Assembly (NCBI GenBank): GCA_964371035.1
Contig: CAYJLG010000005.1
Location: forward strand, 1 to 64,000
Length of the DNA stretch: 64,000 bases
DNA from: UBA1535 sp964371035
GTDB lineage: Bacteria; Bacillota; Clostridia; Tissierellales; Sedimentibacteraceae
Direction: 5' to 3'
Part shown: piece by piece, positions 52,336 to 60,732 of the stretch
Numbering within the stretch: position 1 is the first letter of the stretch
Layout of the letters: each line of letters opens with the position of its first letter
Position numbers and translations under genes: made by a program
Notes under the pieces: generated by a model
The model's input: only the letters and a program-made list of their open reading frames with translations
Told to the model about the DNA's origin: nothing
Database searches by the model: none

Positions 52336-53655
52336 TCAAGTAGTTAATTTAACTAATTCTTCTTTTTTAAGAATTTCTGTAACTCTGACTCCAAAGTTAT
52401 CATTAACAACAACTACATCGCCTTTTGCTATTGTCTGACCATTGATTATAATATCAACATGTGCGCCAGCTTGTTTGTCAAGTTCTACTACAGTTCCCTG
52501 TGAAAATTCGAGAATTTCTTTTATTTTTCTTTTCGTTCGACCAATTTCTACTGTTATTTGCAAAGGAACAGACATTATCAACCCAAGATTAGTTTTCTGT
52601 TCTTCAGATAAGTTTTCTTCCTCCTCATCAAAACTCTCGTATTCCATTGGAGCTACGTTTACAGGAGCTGCAAACCTCTGTTGTTTCTTTGGTGCAGGTC
52701 TTCTTCTTACAGGTGGTTCATAGTAATCATCTTCATCTTCTTCATCTTCATACTCATACTCTTCTTCATAGACTGGTCTTCTCTTCTTTTTAGGTCTATG
52801 ATTCGCCATTTCCAAGCGTTGAGTTTCATAGTCTTCGTCAATAGCTTTTTGTCTTGCTGGCTCTGTTTTTTCAGGTGCAGACTCTGCTACTTCTTTAGTT
52901 TCTCTCAATAATGCCTCTATCTCTTCAGGTGACATATTACCTCCCTCCGAATTGCCTGTAGAAGAATTTTGATCTTTAACTTCTGGCAATTCAGCACTAG
53001 CGCTAGTGTTATTTGATATTATTTCGCCATTATCTCCCATATCCATTCCTGTACCCTTTAAAAACATATTTACCAACTCTTTTGCAAGTGCAATTGGAAA
53101 AATATTAATAAACTCACTGTCAATCAACTCATCTATTTTTAAATTGAATTTAACTTTTACTAAAGTTTCAGAATCAGCAAAATATCTTCCCATGAAGTCA
53201 TTTCTATCTATAATTTCATACGCTACTGGCGTAGAAATATCTACAGATTGGTTTATAAAATCTGCCATTGCAGTAGCTGCTGAACCCATCATCTGATTCA
53301 TTACTTCACTAACAGCACTCATCGCTATTTCGTCAAGTTCAAATTCCTCATCAGGAATTTCCGTGCCCATTAGAATTTCAAGGATTGTTTTAATATCAGA
53401 TTTTTTTAATACTAAAATATTATTTCCTTTAATTCCTTTAGTGTACTTAATTTCAACTCCAACTGCAGGTTCAAGTTCCTTAAACTCTAAATCCTGAGCT
53501 GAAAGCACTTCTACAAATGGTACTGTTATATCAACTCGTCTGCTAAACAAAGATGAAAGAGAAGTTGCAGAAGAGCCAAGGCTTATATTCATAACTTCGC
53601 CAATAACATCTTTTTCCATATCATTTAATAATGTTGTATTCAAAGTTTCTTCCAT
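52336..53655 (-). CDS. fliY: flagellar switch protein FliY (CheC-like phosphatase plus FliN domain)
   Basis: A 439-residue switch protein. The N-terminal domain has two CheC-type active-site helices, VIGEVMNISLGSSATSLSS near residue 17 and AVSEVMNQMMGSAATAMAD near 109, both with the Glu/Asn pair, so CheY-P phosphatase activity is likely. A low-complexity linker (about 205-345) follows with a strongly basic stretch (RPKKKRRP) and a run of Glu, Asp and Tyr. The C-terminal FliN/SpoA domain has LGLIMSVPLQITVEIGRTKRKIKEIL (about 360-385, split) and ends with VRVTEIL. It plays the FliN role in the C-ring. It follows fliM by 21 bases. Confidence 0.93.
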   Translation of the reverse strand: MEETLNTTLLNDMEKDVIGEVMNISLGSSATSLSSLFSRRVDITVPFVEVLSAQDLEFKELEPAVGVEIKYTKGIKGNNILVLKKSDIKTILEILMGTEIPDEEFELDEIAMSAVSEVMNQMMGSAATAMADFINQSVDISTPVAYEIIDRNDFMGRYFADSETLVKVKFNLKIDELIDSEFINIFPIALAKELVNMFLKGTGMDMGDNGEIISNNTSASAELPEVKDQNSSTGNSEGGNMSPEEIEALLRETKEVAESAPEKTEPARQKAIDEDYETQRLEMANHRPKKKRRPVYEEEYEYEDEEDEDDYYEPPVRRRPAPKKQQRFAAPVNVAPMEYESFDEEEENLSEEQKTNLGLIMSVPLQITVEIGRTKRKIKEILEFSQGTVVELDKQAGAHVDIIINGQTIAKGDVVVVNDNFGVRVTEILKKEELVKLTT

Positions 53656-53676
53656 TTTTTAACCTCATTCCTTGTA

Positions 53677-54702
53677 TTAGTATAAAACTTCATTTATTCT
53701 TATAGCATTATTTTTTCTTTTAGCTCCCCATTTTCCTGAGAACCAAGGCTTGTCATCAACAGTTATCGTCACATCCTCATAAGTTTTATCATCTAATACG
53801 ATAACATCACCGATTTGTATATTCAAAACATCGTGAAGAGATAACATCGTACCACCTAACACACCCGACACATTTAACGCTGACGCCTTTAAAGATCCCA
53901 TTATTGATTCTTTATCTGCCAAAGCTTCTTCATCGATTTTCTCTTTTTTGCTCGCAAGTAAAATATCTTCTGATCTTTTAAATATTTGATCTATGGTCAT
54001 AGTTGGGATACAAATTGTAAATTTATCAACTAACCCTTTCACTGCCATATCTAGTATTACTAGCAACACGCTGTCATTATAACCTATCGATTGAATAAAC
54101 CTTGCATTTGTTTCTATTCTGTTGAATTCAATCAAGATAGGAACAGTATTTTTCCATGCTTCCTGCATTTTAGTAGTTATTTGCCTTAATAGATTATCTA
54201 GTATCGAAAGTTCTATATCTGTAAAATCTCTTTCGTAATTAAAATCATCACCATCTCCACCCATTAATTTGTCTATGATTGAGAACGCTAATGTTTTAGA
54301 TACATTTAATAATACTTGTCCACATGATTTTTTTGTATCTGGAAGAACAAAATCTACAACACACATCAGAACAGAATCACTTAATGCGTTATTATACTCA
54401 TAAAATATACTTTCCTCAACCTGCTTTATCTCAGTTTCACAAAACATCCTAAGTACTGCAGATAAATAAGACGACATAATACGAGAATATCCTTCATAAA
54501 CACTCGTTATAAGCTTTAAATTTTCTCTAGTTACTTTTTTGGGACTGCTAAAATCATATGATTTTATATCATCATCATAAGAAAACATATCTTCATTGTT
54601 TCCATTGCTACCCATTTTGTTAGAATCAGATGAACTGTCACTACTACTAATCAAATCATTTAGTAGTGCATCTATCTGACTTTGTGATAAAATATCTGCC
54701 AT
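53677..54702 (-). CDS. fliM: flagellar motor switch protein FliM
   Basis: A 341-residue C-ring protein. The N-terminal CheY-P-binding motif LSQSQIDALLNDL is at residues 4-16, a Ser-rich linker follows, then the CheC-like middle domain (about 55-235, with YSRIMSSYLSAVLRM) and the C-terminal SpoA domain (about 260-335, LHDVLNIQIGDVIVLD). GAGGTCGAG lies upstream of the ATG. It follows motB directly; fliL, which usually precedes fliM, is absent. Confidence 0.94.
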   Translation of the reverse strand: MADILSQSQIDALLNDLISSSDSSSDSNKMGSNGNNEDMFSYDDDIKSYDFSSPKKVTRENLKLITSVYEGYSRIMSSYLSAVLRMFCETEIKQVEESIFYEYNNALSDSVLMCVVDFVLPDTKKSCGQVLLNVSKTLAFSIIDKLMGGDGDDFNYERDFTDIELSILDNLLRQITTKMQEAWKNTVPILIEFNRIETNARFIQSIGYNDSVLLVILDMAVKGLVDKFTICIPTMTIDQIFKRSEDILLASKKEKIDEEALADKESIMGSLKASALNVSGVLGGTMLSLHDVLNIQIGDVIVLDDKTYEDVTITVDDKPWFSGKWGAKRKNNAIRINEVLY

Positions 54703-54732
54703 ACACTCGACCTCATTTACACTTTATTAAAA

Positions 54733-55581
54733 TTATCGATTATTTAAATTAAATTCTCTAGATTTAAGTATTCCATAAATATAGTCCGCTAATTTAGTAT
54801 CAGATTCTGGAACTCCTGGTTCCCCAGTGCTTGAATCTCCATCGCCTGAACCACTTGTAGCAAACGCATCGACTATAAATATTTCAGCTCTTCTGTTTGC
54901 AGCCATACCCTCCGGAGTATCATTTGATGCAACAGGTTGATGTCTACCATACCCGACTGAAACCATTTTTGCAGGTTCAATTAAATCTTTGCCTTCCATA
55001 TAAAGCAACACGTTAAGTGCTCTATCGCTTGACAATATCCTATCATATCCATCATCTTCAGCCGAAAGTATTTCGGCTGTGTGACCTGCCACAATAACAT
55101 CGCTCACAGCATCTCCTGCTTCATAAATACCATCTGTTACAGCATCTAAAATCACTTTGCCTTCTTCTTTTAACACTGAACTATCACCATCAAAAAATAC
55201 TCCATTGTCAAACGTTAATAATATTCCAGCTTGTGATTGTTCTATTACTATTTCTGATTCTAGTTGATTTTCTTCTACAAATTCAGACATTTTTTCATAA
55301 AGCACATCTAAACTTTCCATATCCTCTTCTTCAATGATAGGTGTATCCTCTACAGATCCTGGATCTAAAAGTTCCTCGCCAACCTCAGCATCAGGTGGAG
55401 CAACAACTACAGAATTACCTTTTGAAAAAGCTTCAGCAAAAGCAGCATATTTATCTTTATCTAAATTCGAAATTGAAAAAAGTAATATAAAAAACGTAAG
55501 CAACAAAGTTACCATATCCGCGTAGGTATTAAGCCACGAACCTGCTCCGCCACCACCTTCATCCTTCTTCTTTCTTGGCAT
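54733..55581 (-). CDS. motB: flagellar stator protein MotB (OmpA-type peptidoglycan-binding)
   Basis: A 282-residue stator subunit. A basic start (MPRKKKDEGGGGAGSW) leads into one membrane helix with the proton/sodium-binding Asp in LNTYADMVTLLLTFFILLFS (Asp near residue 22). A linker and plug region follow, then the OmpA-like domain near 125-260 with VAGHTAEI, LSSDRALNVLLYM and VSYG-like GYGRHQPVA. It pairs with the upstream motA, 37 bases away. Ion specificity cannot be read with confidence. Confidence 0.94.
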   Translation of the reverse strand: MPRKKKDEGGGGAGSWLNTYADMVTLLLTFFILLFSISNLDKDKYAAFAEAFSKGNSVVVAPPDAEVGEELLDPGSVEDTPIIEEEDMESLDVLYEKMSEFVEENQLESEIVIEQSQAGILLTFDNGVFFDGDSSVLKEEGKVILDAVTDGIYEAGDAVSDVIVAGHTAEILSAEDDGYDRILSSDRALNVLLYMEGKDLIEPAKMVSVGYGRHQPVASNDTPEGMAANRRAEIFIVDAFATSGSGDGDSSTGEPGVPESDTKLADYIYGILKSREFNLNNR

Positions 55582-55618
55582 ACATTCACCTTCTATCTTT
55601 TATTGATTAAACGAGTTA

Positions 55619-56416
55619 TTATTCGTCAGCACCTTCTGACGCTGAATCTGTACTTTGTCTATCTTTCATAGTCAAGAATGATTTTAGTTTATCTTTAATA
55701 TATTTTGGGTTTTCTCCTGCTTGGATAGATAAAATACCTTCCATAATAAGTTCTTTAACAACCATCTCTTCTTCATGCTTAGCTTTAAGCTTAGAGCCTA
55801 TAGGCGCAAATATTATATTCGCCATAAGCGTTCCGTAGAACGTTGTTATAAGTGCTACCGCCATACCTTTAGTAAGTGCTGTAGCATCATTTGGATCAAG
55901 ATCTGCAAGCATGTTTATAAGACCTATAAGAGTACCTATCATACCAAAACCTGGAGAAAGAGCTTCTCCTCTTTCGTAAAGTTTCCAAACTACAGAATGT
56001 CTAGCTTCAATACACCCTATTTCATTAGAAATTTGCTCGCGAACTTTAGACGCTTCTAATGCATCTATGATTAACATTACACAATATTTCAAAAAAGGAT
56101 CATCAATTTCAATCTGATCTACTTTTTCTTCTAGGGCCAATAATCCTTTAACTCTTGCCTCTTGTGCTAAATCAACAAGCACTTCAATGTATTGATTCAT
56201 ACTTGTCTTTTGTTTTCTTGATGCTATCATAACATGTTTCGGAAGAGCTAAGAACGTCTTCATCGGCACTGACATAAACAATACAGCAATCGTACCACCC
56301 ACGGTAATATAAATACTACTTGCGTCGACGAAACTATCAATTACACCACCGGTAGTTATCCCGAATAAAATTAATCCTAGTGCCGTTATCAATCCGGCTA
56401 TTAACGTAAAATCCAT
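55619..56416 (-). CDS. motA: flagellar stator protein MotA
   Basis: A 265-residue stator subunit with four membrane helices (residues about 3-22, 29-50, 145-165 and 175-200). The cytoplasmic loop carries FLALPKHVMIASRK and charged residues (RGEALSP) that contact FliG, and the third helix has the conserved Pro-Gly (LSPGFGMIGTLIGLINML). The start at 56416 lies 1 base after the flbD stop codon, with GAGG inside the end of flbD, so the two are translationally coupled. Confidence 0.94.
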   Translation of the reverse strand: MDFTLIAGLITALGLILFGITTGGVIDSFVDASSIYITVGGTIAVLFMSVPMKTFLALPKHVMIASRKQKTSMNQYIEVLVDLAQEARVKGLLALEEKVDQIEIDDPFLKYCVMLIIDALEASKVREQISNEIGCIEARHSVVWKLYERGEALSPGFGMIGTLIGLINMLADLDPNDATALTKGMAVALITTFYGTLMANIIFAPIGSKLKAKHEEEMVVKELIMEGILSIQAGENPKYIKDKLKSFLTMKDRQSTDSASEGADE

Positions 56417-56417
56417 C

Positions 56418-56624
56418 TTACACCTCGTCAATCCTTATTTGATTACTAAAAATTTTTCGATTGTACTCAATAATTTTGCTTACAATTTCACTACTAGATT
56501 GTGTTACTAAATAATACCTACCATTAGAAAGTGATACCTTTGACTCTGGTATGTTTTCTATTAATTCTATAAGATTAGAATTAAGAACTACTTCTTCTCC
56601 ATTAAGCTTATTTAATATTATCAT
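56418..56624 (-). CDS. FlbD/SwrD-family flagellar protein
   Basis: A 68-residue protein of the FlbD (Pfam) family: MIILNKLNGEEVVLNSNLIE at the start, then SKVSLSNGRYYLVTQSS and a short C-terminal helix. The B. subtilis homologue SwrD raises flagellar motor power by supporting stator function. Here it lies directly before motA-motB, which fits that role. The start at 56624 is set by GAGGGG. It is probably the first gene of a transcript beginning at the promoter in the gap upstream. Confidence 0.88.
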   Translation of the reverse strand: MIILNKLNGEEVVLNSNLIELIENIPESKVSLSNGRYYLVTQSSSEIVSKIIEYNRKIFSNQIRIDEV

Positions 56625-56755
56625 ATTTTCCCCTCGTTGTAAGTTAAAATTTTGATACAAATAATTTGTTAAATTTCAATAAATCCATATATTTAGCTCA
56701 ATTTATTAAATAAAACAAAATATAAATCATTAATTATTTTCATTTAATTACTTAT

Positions 56756-56784
56756 ATTTTACTTTATTTAAGAGTTTAACACAA
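56756..56784 (-). promoter_or_regulatory. candidate internal sigma-A promoter before flbD
   Basis: On the - strand TTGTGT (56779-56784) and TAAAAT (56756-56761) are exactly 17 bases apart, in the 239-base gap between flgE and flbD and downstream of the flgE terminator. It would drive flbD-motA-motB and the rest of the operon independently of upstream genes. Confidence 0.5.
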
Positions 56785-56815
56785 CACGTATTTTAAGCAA
56801 ATAGCAATTTAAAAT

Positions 56816-56850
56816 AGAGGCGATCAAATGACGACATTAAAATCGCCTCT
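56816..56850 (-). terminator. terminator after flgE
   Basis: On the - strand AGAGGCGAT and ATCGCCTCT form a 9-bp stem with a 17-base loop followed by ATTTT. It lies 14 bases after the flgE stop codon and splits the fla operon. Confidence 0.75.
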
Positions 56851-56863
56851 AAAAATTATTTAA

Positions 56864-57751
56864 TTATCTCTTCAAGTTTACAAGTTCTTCAAGCATAGAG
56901 TCTACTGTAGTTATGATTCTTGAGTTCGCCTGATATCCTCTTTGCGTGATAATCATCGAAGTAAATTCTGATGCAAGGTCTACGCCAGACATTTCAAGAG
57001 CTCCCGATACAAGTCCACCAACTCCATTTTCTCCCGCTTCATTAAAAAGTACTTCTCCTGTATTCGCTTCTGCTCTGTAATATGATCCGCCTATCATAGT
57101 CAAGCCTTCCGGATTAGATACTTCCGCTACAGCCAATCTAGCTAAAGTTATGATCTCATTGTTTGCATTAAGTCCTGTCACGACACCATCTTGACCTATA
57201 GATATAGATGTGTATGAAGAAAAATTAGCTACCGTAAGTTCTACCATATTGGCCTCGTCTATCTCTCCCGGCGTAGTAGCTGCCGGAAATGGACTTGTCG
57301 GTGCCGCAGGATTTGGAACCGTAGCCATCATTCCATATACTCCATTGCCCGATACATCAACAAGTCTGAAGGTAGTTTGATCAGTTGCATCCGGAACAAA
57401 TGAGAATGCACCGTTTCTTGTAAGCATCTCTCCGTCTGTCGTAGATGGGTCATTTACTACAAAATATCCTTCTCCGTCTATGTATAAATCAAGCGCTCTG
57501 TCTGTAGACATAAATCCTGTTGGCTGATGCATAACATCAACAGAACCTACCTGCGAACCATAACCTAACTGCAACGCATTTGTTCCTGAGTTAGAAGACG
57601 GTCTTATAGTTTGATAGTACATGTCTTGAAATGTTGCTCTTTGTGTTTTATAAGCATATGTGTTTACATTCGCTATATTATTACCTATTACATCCATTTG
57701 TGTTTGATGTGTTTTTAATCCGGAAACTCCCGAATAAAGTGATCTCATCAT
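56864..57751 (-). CDS. flgE: flagellar hook protein FlgE (short form)
   Basis: A 295-residue axial protein: N-terminal MRSLYSGVSGLKTHQ and GNNIANVNTYAYK, FlgE-type hook segments RALDLYIDGEGYFVVND and MLTRNGAFSF, and C-terminal SGVDLASEFTSMIITQRGYQANSRII (last 45 residues, split). It is much shorter than the ~400-residue Salmonella hook protein but close to the B. subtilis form, so a large outer domain is simply missing. By eye this gene is somewhat richer in G and C than its neighbours. AAGGAG lies upstream of the ATG. Position after flgD and fliK supports FlgE over FlgG. Confidence 0.9.
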   Translation of the reverse strand: MMRSLYSGVSGLKTHQTQMDVIGNNIANVNTYAYKTQRATFQDMYYQTIRPSSNSGTNALQLGYGSQVGSVDVMHQPTGFMSTDRALDLYIDGEGYFVVNDPSTTDGEMLTRNGAFSFVPDATDQTTFRLVDVSGNGVYGMMATVPNPAAPTSPFPAATTPGEIDEANMVELTVANFSSYTSISIGQDGVVTGLNANNEIITLARLAVAEVSNPEGLTMIGGSYYRAEANTGEVLFNEAGENGVGGLVSGALEMSGVDLASEFTSMIITQRGYQANSRIITTVDSMLEELVNLKR

Positions 57752-57834
57752 AGTGATTTACTCTCCTTTTTAATAAGGGTAGCTGTGTGTGCTTATCAAG
57801 AATTCAAAGCACTAAACCTCCGTAAACGGACCGG

Positions 57835-58221
57835 CTATTTGATCACAGCTCCGTCAATATTTGTAAATACATTTTCTTTTAAATCTTCATTATTTACAGC
57901 TGTAACAACTTTGTTGCTAAGTGTATTTAATATAAACGCTGTTGAATCTATCATTACCAACACATTTTTCATTCCTTTATCTTTAGCTTGTACTAAAGCT
58001 TCATTCAGTTTGCCAGTAGTAGTTTCATTTACATCTATATTTCTTTGTTCTATTCTCTCAGTAGCATGCTTCGAGAAAGATACGGTATTTTCTTGGCATT
58101 TTTCCGCTAACAGATCTTTAAACATACTTCCTTGTTTGTTTAAGTTCTGCTTATTTATGGAGTTTACGCCTAAATTGCCGTTGATGTTACTTATATTCCT
58201 TATAAAATTAACATCAGTCAT
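57835..58221 (-). CDS. flagellar operon protein of the TIGR02530 type
   Basis: A 128-residue protein. A variable Asn-rich N-terminus precedes the conserved core VSFSKHATERIEQRNIDVNE near residue 47 and KGMKNVLVMIDSTAFIL near 81-97. This small protein lies between flgD and flgE in many Firmicutes and spirochaetes; its function is unsettled. AGGTGG lies upstream of the ATG. Spacing from flgD is 29 bases and to flgE about 83. Confidence 0.85.
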   Translation of the reverse strand: MTDVNFIRNISNINGNLGVNSINKQNLNKQGSMFKDLLAEKCQENTVSFSKHATERIEQRNIDVNETTTGKLNEALVQAKDKGMKNVLVMIDSTAFILNTLSNKVVTAVNNEDLKENVFTNIDGAVIK

Positions 58222-58250
58222 AACTCCACCACCTTTACAAAATTAATTTT

Positions 58251-58928
58251 TTATGGCGTTTCTTCCGTTGTAGTGTCTTCAGGAACAGTTTCTTCCGCCT
58301 CAACATCTTCAGGAATTACCTCTATAACACTCGAATAACTGTACTCTTTTCCGTTGATTACAAGTTTTGGCTCATCGCTTTCTCCTGTCAATACAACTTT
58401 TTCCACAACTCCTTCAATTCGCATTTCTGTGCCGTCTTCAGCTGTATCCGATACAGCTACATTTTTTCCTATAAGCGCTGTCATCTGGCTGAGCGAAGAT
58501 TCTGAGGATTCGGTATTTGTAGCGACTATTTCCATAACATTGGAATAAGTATACTCTTTTCCGTTAATCACAAGCGTCGGATCATCTCCCGCAAGTATGA
58601 CTCTGTCTACTTCACCTTCTATGTACTTTAAAACATTGTTTGCATCAAATTCGGCAACTATTACAGTTTTTCCAATTAAATCAGTAGATTGACTCAAATT
58701 CGTCATCTTTGCCATAGAGTCCATAGCTTGTAATGAAGAAAATTGTGCAAGTTGAGCGATAAATTCCGTGTCTGACGAAGGATTCATCATGTCTTGGTTT
58801 GCAAGCTGTGCTGCCAAAAGTTGCAAAAACTCATCCATACCAAGCGTACTATCCGATTCTGCCGTTTTTGCAGCAGCATCTGTGCCTGTATAATGCGGTG
58901 ATACTGTTGAATAAGCATTAATTTCCAT
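58251..58928 (-). CDS. flgD: flagellar hook-assembly scaffold protein FlgD
   Basis: A 225-residue hook cap. The N-terminal FlgD motif LGMDEFLQLLAAQLANQDMMNP (residues 29-50, split) and DTEFIAQLAQFSSLQAMDSM are diagnostic. The rest comprises two related segments ending in LVINGKEYTYSNVMEIV and LVINGKEYSYSSVIEVI, an internal duplication, and an acidic Glu/Thr-rich tail. AGGAGG precedes the ATG. It lies directly after fliK. Confidence 0.93.
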   Translation of the reverse strand: MEINAYSTVSPHYTGTDAAAKTAESDSTLGMDEFLQLLAAQLANQDMMNPSSDTEFIAQLAQFSSLQAMDSMAKMTNLSQSTDLIGKTVIVAEFDANNVLKYIEGEVDRVILAGDDPTLVINGKEYTYSNVMEIVATNTESSESSLSQMTALIGKNVAVSDTAEDGTEMRIEGVVEKVVLTGESDEPKLVINGKEYSYSSVIEVIPEDVEAEETVPEDTTTEETP

Positions 58929-58941
58929 TTTTACCTCCTAC

Positions 58942-60237
58942 TTAAATGTAGTTTACAGCATTAAATCTGTAGTCTCTGAGTTGCGCAAGTTCTTTAAAGA
59001 AGTCAACTTCTTCTTCAAGCTCTAAAATGTTTTGAATCACTCTAGAGTCATTTTCATTTTGTTCATCATCTTTTTCCTGTTGTCCAGAAAAATTTTGATT
59101 TCCACCTTCTTGATCGTAGTACTGTTTCTGTGAATCAACTTCCATCACATCTTTGTTAATCAAACTATTTTCTAGCAAGTTTTTCAAATCACCCATGCTT
59201 GACAATATCAATTCATATGCCTTTTGATTTGTAGCAAGTATTTCAACCGAAAGACTTCCATTCTCCAAAATCATCTTAACGTCTAGTTTTCCTAATTCTT
59301 CAGGGTTTAGTTGCATAGTGAAAACATCTTTACCTTCTGATTTTACTAATAACATCTGATCTTTAATCTGGTTAATAATCTGGTTTCTTAGCTCAGCATC
59401 TTCCGTATTGACATTTTCTGTTATCGGTTGGTATTTTACAGTAATCTCATTAACCTTTAACTGATTAGGGTCAGCTATGCCTTCATTGAACTGTTGTGAA
59501 TTAAGATCGTTTTTTGTCGATTCGCCTTCAAATGCACCTTCAACCGTTTGTACAATCTGATGTTCGCCTTGAACGACAGTCAAATCAATATTTTCGACAT
59601 TACCATTATTAAGCAAGTTTGCATTAGCTTGATTTTCAATCAAAGCATCGTTTGCAACTACCTGATTAGGATTTCTTAAATCATTAGCCATGTTCATTAT
59701 GTTATCTCTAGCTTGTCTCATTGAATTTATGCTATCAATGACACCATCAGGCAAATTAGACGGCAAATTCCATGAATTGTTTTCTGCATTTCCAATTTGC
59801 ACTTGCGACGCTACATGGTTTGTGTTTTCGCCACTTAAACTATTAAGCAACAGTTGCGCTTCTTCTGATAACATAACATTGTCAGTCGAGTTTCCTTGCA
59901 GAAGATTTAACACTGAATCAGTATCTAAACTATTTCCTTGCAATCCCATCAACAAACTTTCAATATCAGCATCTTGGTCTCCAACATTATAGTCTGATCC
60001 AAACATATTCATTAGCATCATCAAAATCTGTGAGTTGTCAAGATTGCCTGATTCCAAAAGTTGCTCTACATCTTCAGAATCAAATGAAGAATTATTAGTT
60101 TGACCTACACTATTTATTGAACTTTGAAGCATATCATGAAAATAATTTTTTTCAGCACTAGATGTTGTACTTGTACTGCTAGTAGCTTTATTTGCTACAT
60201 TTATGGCTTGATTGACATTTGAAACATTTACACTCAT
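58942..60237 (-). CDS. fliK: flagellar hook-length control protein FliK
   Basis: A 431-residue export ruler. The N-terminal ~280 residues are low-complexity and rich in Asn, Gln, Ser and Leu. The C-terminal hook-length domain (about 290-385) has the conserved FTMQLNPEELGKLDVKMILENGSLSVEI (split), matching the LxPxxLGxVxV motif, then NLLENSLINKDVM. The start at 60237 follows AAGGAGGTG; a longer frame starting at 60285 lacks a site. This is the canonical fliK, in contrast to the FliK-like gene at 33268. Confidence 0.92.
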   Translation of the reverse strand: MSVNVSNVNQAINVANKATSSTSTTSSAEKNYFHDMLQSSINSVGQTNNSSFDSEDVEQLLESGNLDNSQILMMLMNMFGSDYNVGDQDADIESLLMGLQGNSLDTDSVLNLLQGNSTDNVMLSEEAQLLLNSLSGENTNHVASQVQIGNAENNSWNLPSNLPDGVIDSINSMRQARDNIMNMANDLRNPNQVVANDALIENQANANLLNNGNVENIDLTVVQGEHQIVQTVEGAFEGESTKNDLNSQQFNEGIADPNQLKVNEITVKYQPITENVNTEDAELRNQIINQIKDQMLLVKSEGKDVFTMQLNPEELGKLDVKMILENGSLSVEILATNQKAYELILSSMGDLKNLLENSLINKDVMEVDSQKQYYDQEGGNQNFSGQQEKDDEQNENDSRVIQNILELEEEVDFFKELAQLRDYRFNAVNYI

Positions 60238-60287
60238 ATCTCTCACCTCCTTCATATAAATTATGATTATATATGTTGAAATCAATG

Positions 60288-60731
60288 TTATTGATTAGCA
60301 ACCGAAACGTTTGATACAAACTCTTCAATTAGAATTTGATGTGCCTTTTGTTCTTCATATGTATATTTTGCTAATTTTTTCTCTTTAAGCTTTTCCAGTG
60401 TTGAAATTTCAATATTAGTATCAATTATTTCTTGTTTTTTTGTCTCTATCTTCTTAAGAATAATAGATTTTAAGTCTTCTTCCTTTTTGATGTTTTTTAG
60501 AATAGTTTCCAAAAAATCTTTATAATATTTTATCTCAAAAGGCATTATCGACTGTGCAGATTTTTTATTAAAAGAGTCTTCTGTCTCTCTATATTTTAAT
60601 AATAAAATCCTAATATCTTCTTCTTTTTTTGCAAGCTGTATTTGAAATGTGGCTAAATCATTTTTCAAATTTTTAAGAATTTGTTCTTTTAGTTGTAAAA
60701 CTTTTTCTAAAGAAAACTGAAATTTTTTCAT
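60288..60731 (-). CDS. fliJ: flagellar export chaperone FliJ
   Basis: A 147-residue, strongly charged coiled-coil protein: FQFSLEKVLQLKEQ at residues 3-16 (the FliJ signature), then long heptad helices rich in Lys and Glu to the end. FliJ acts as the central stalk of the FliI ATPase. The ATG at 60731 directly follows the fliI stop codon (one base between), with GGAAGTG upstream; a GTG three codons earlier overlaps the fliI end. Confidence 0.9.
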   Translation of the reverse strand: MKKFQFSLEKVLQLKEQILKNLKNDLATFQIQLAKKEEDIRILLLKYRETEDSFNKKSAQSIMPFEIKYYKDFLETILKNIKKEEDLKSIILKKIETKKQEIIDTNIEISTLEKLKEKKLAKYTYEEQKAHQILIEEFVSNVSVANQ

Positions 60732-60732
60732 C

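Noticed and set aside
56864..57751. Short FlgE considered truncated
   Set aside because: Both terminal axial-protein motifs are intact, and B. subtilis FlgE is similarly short.
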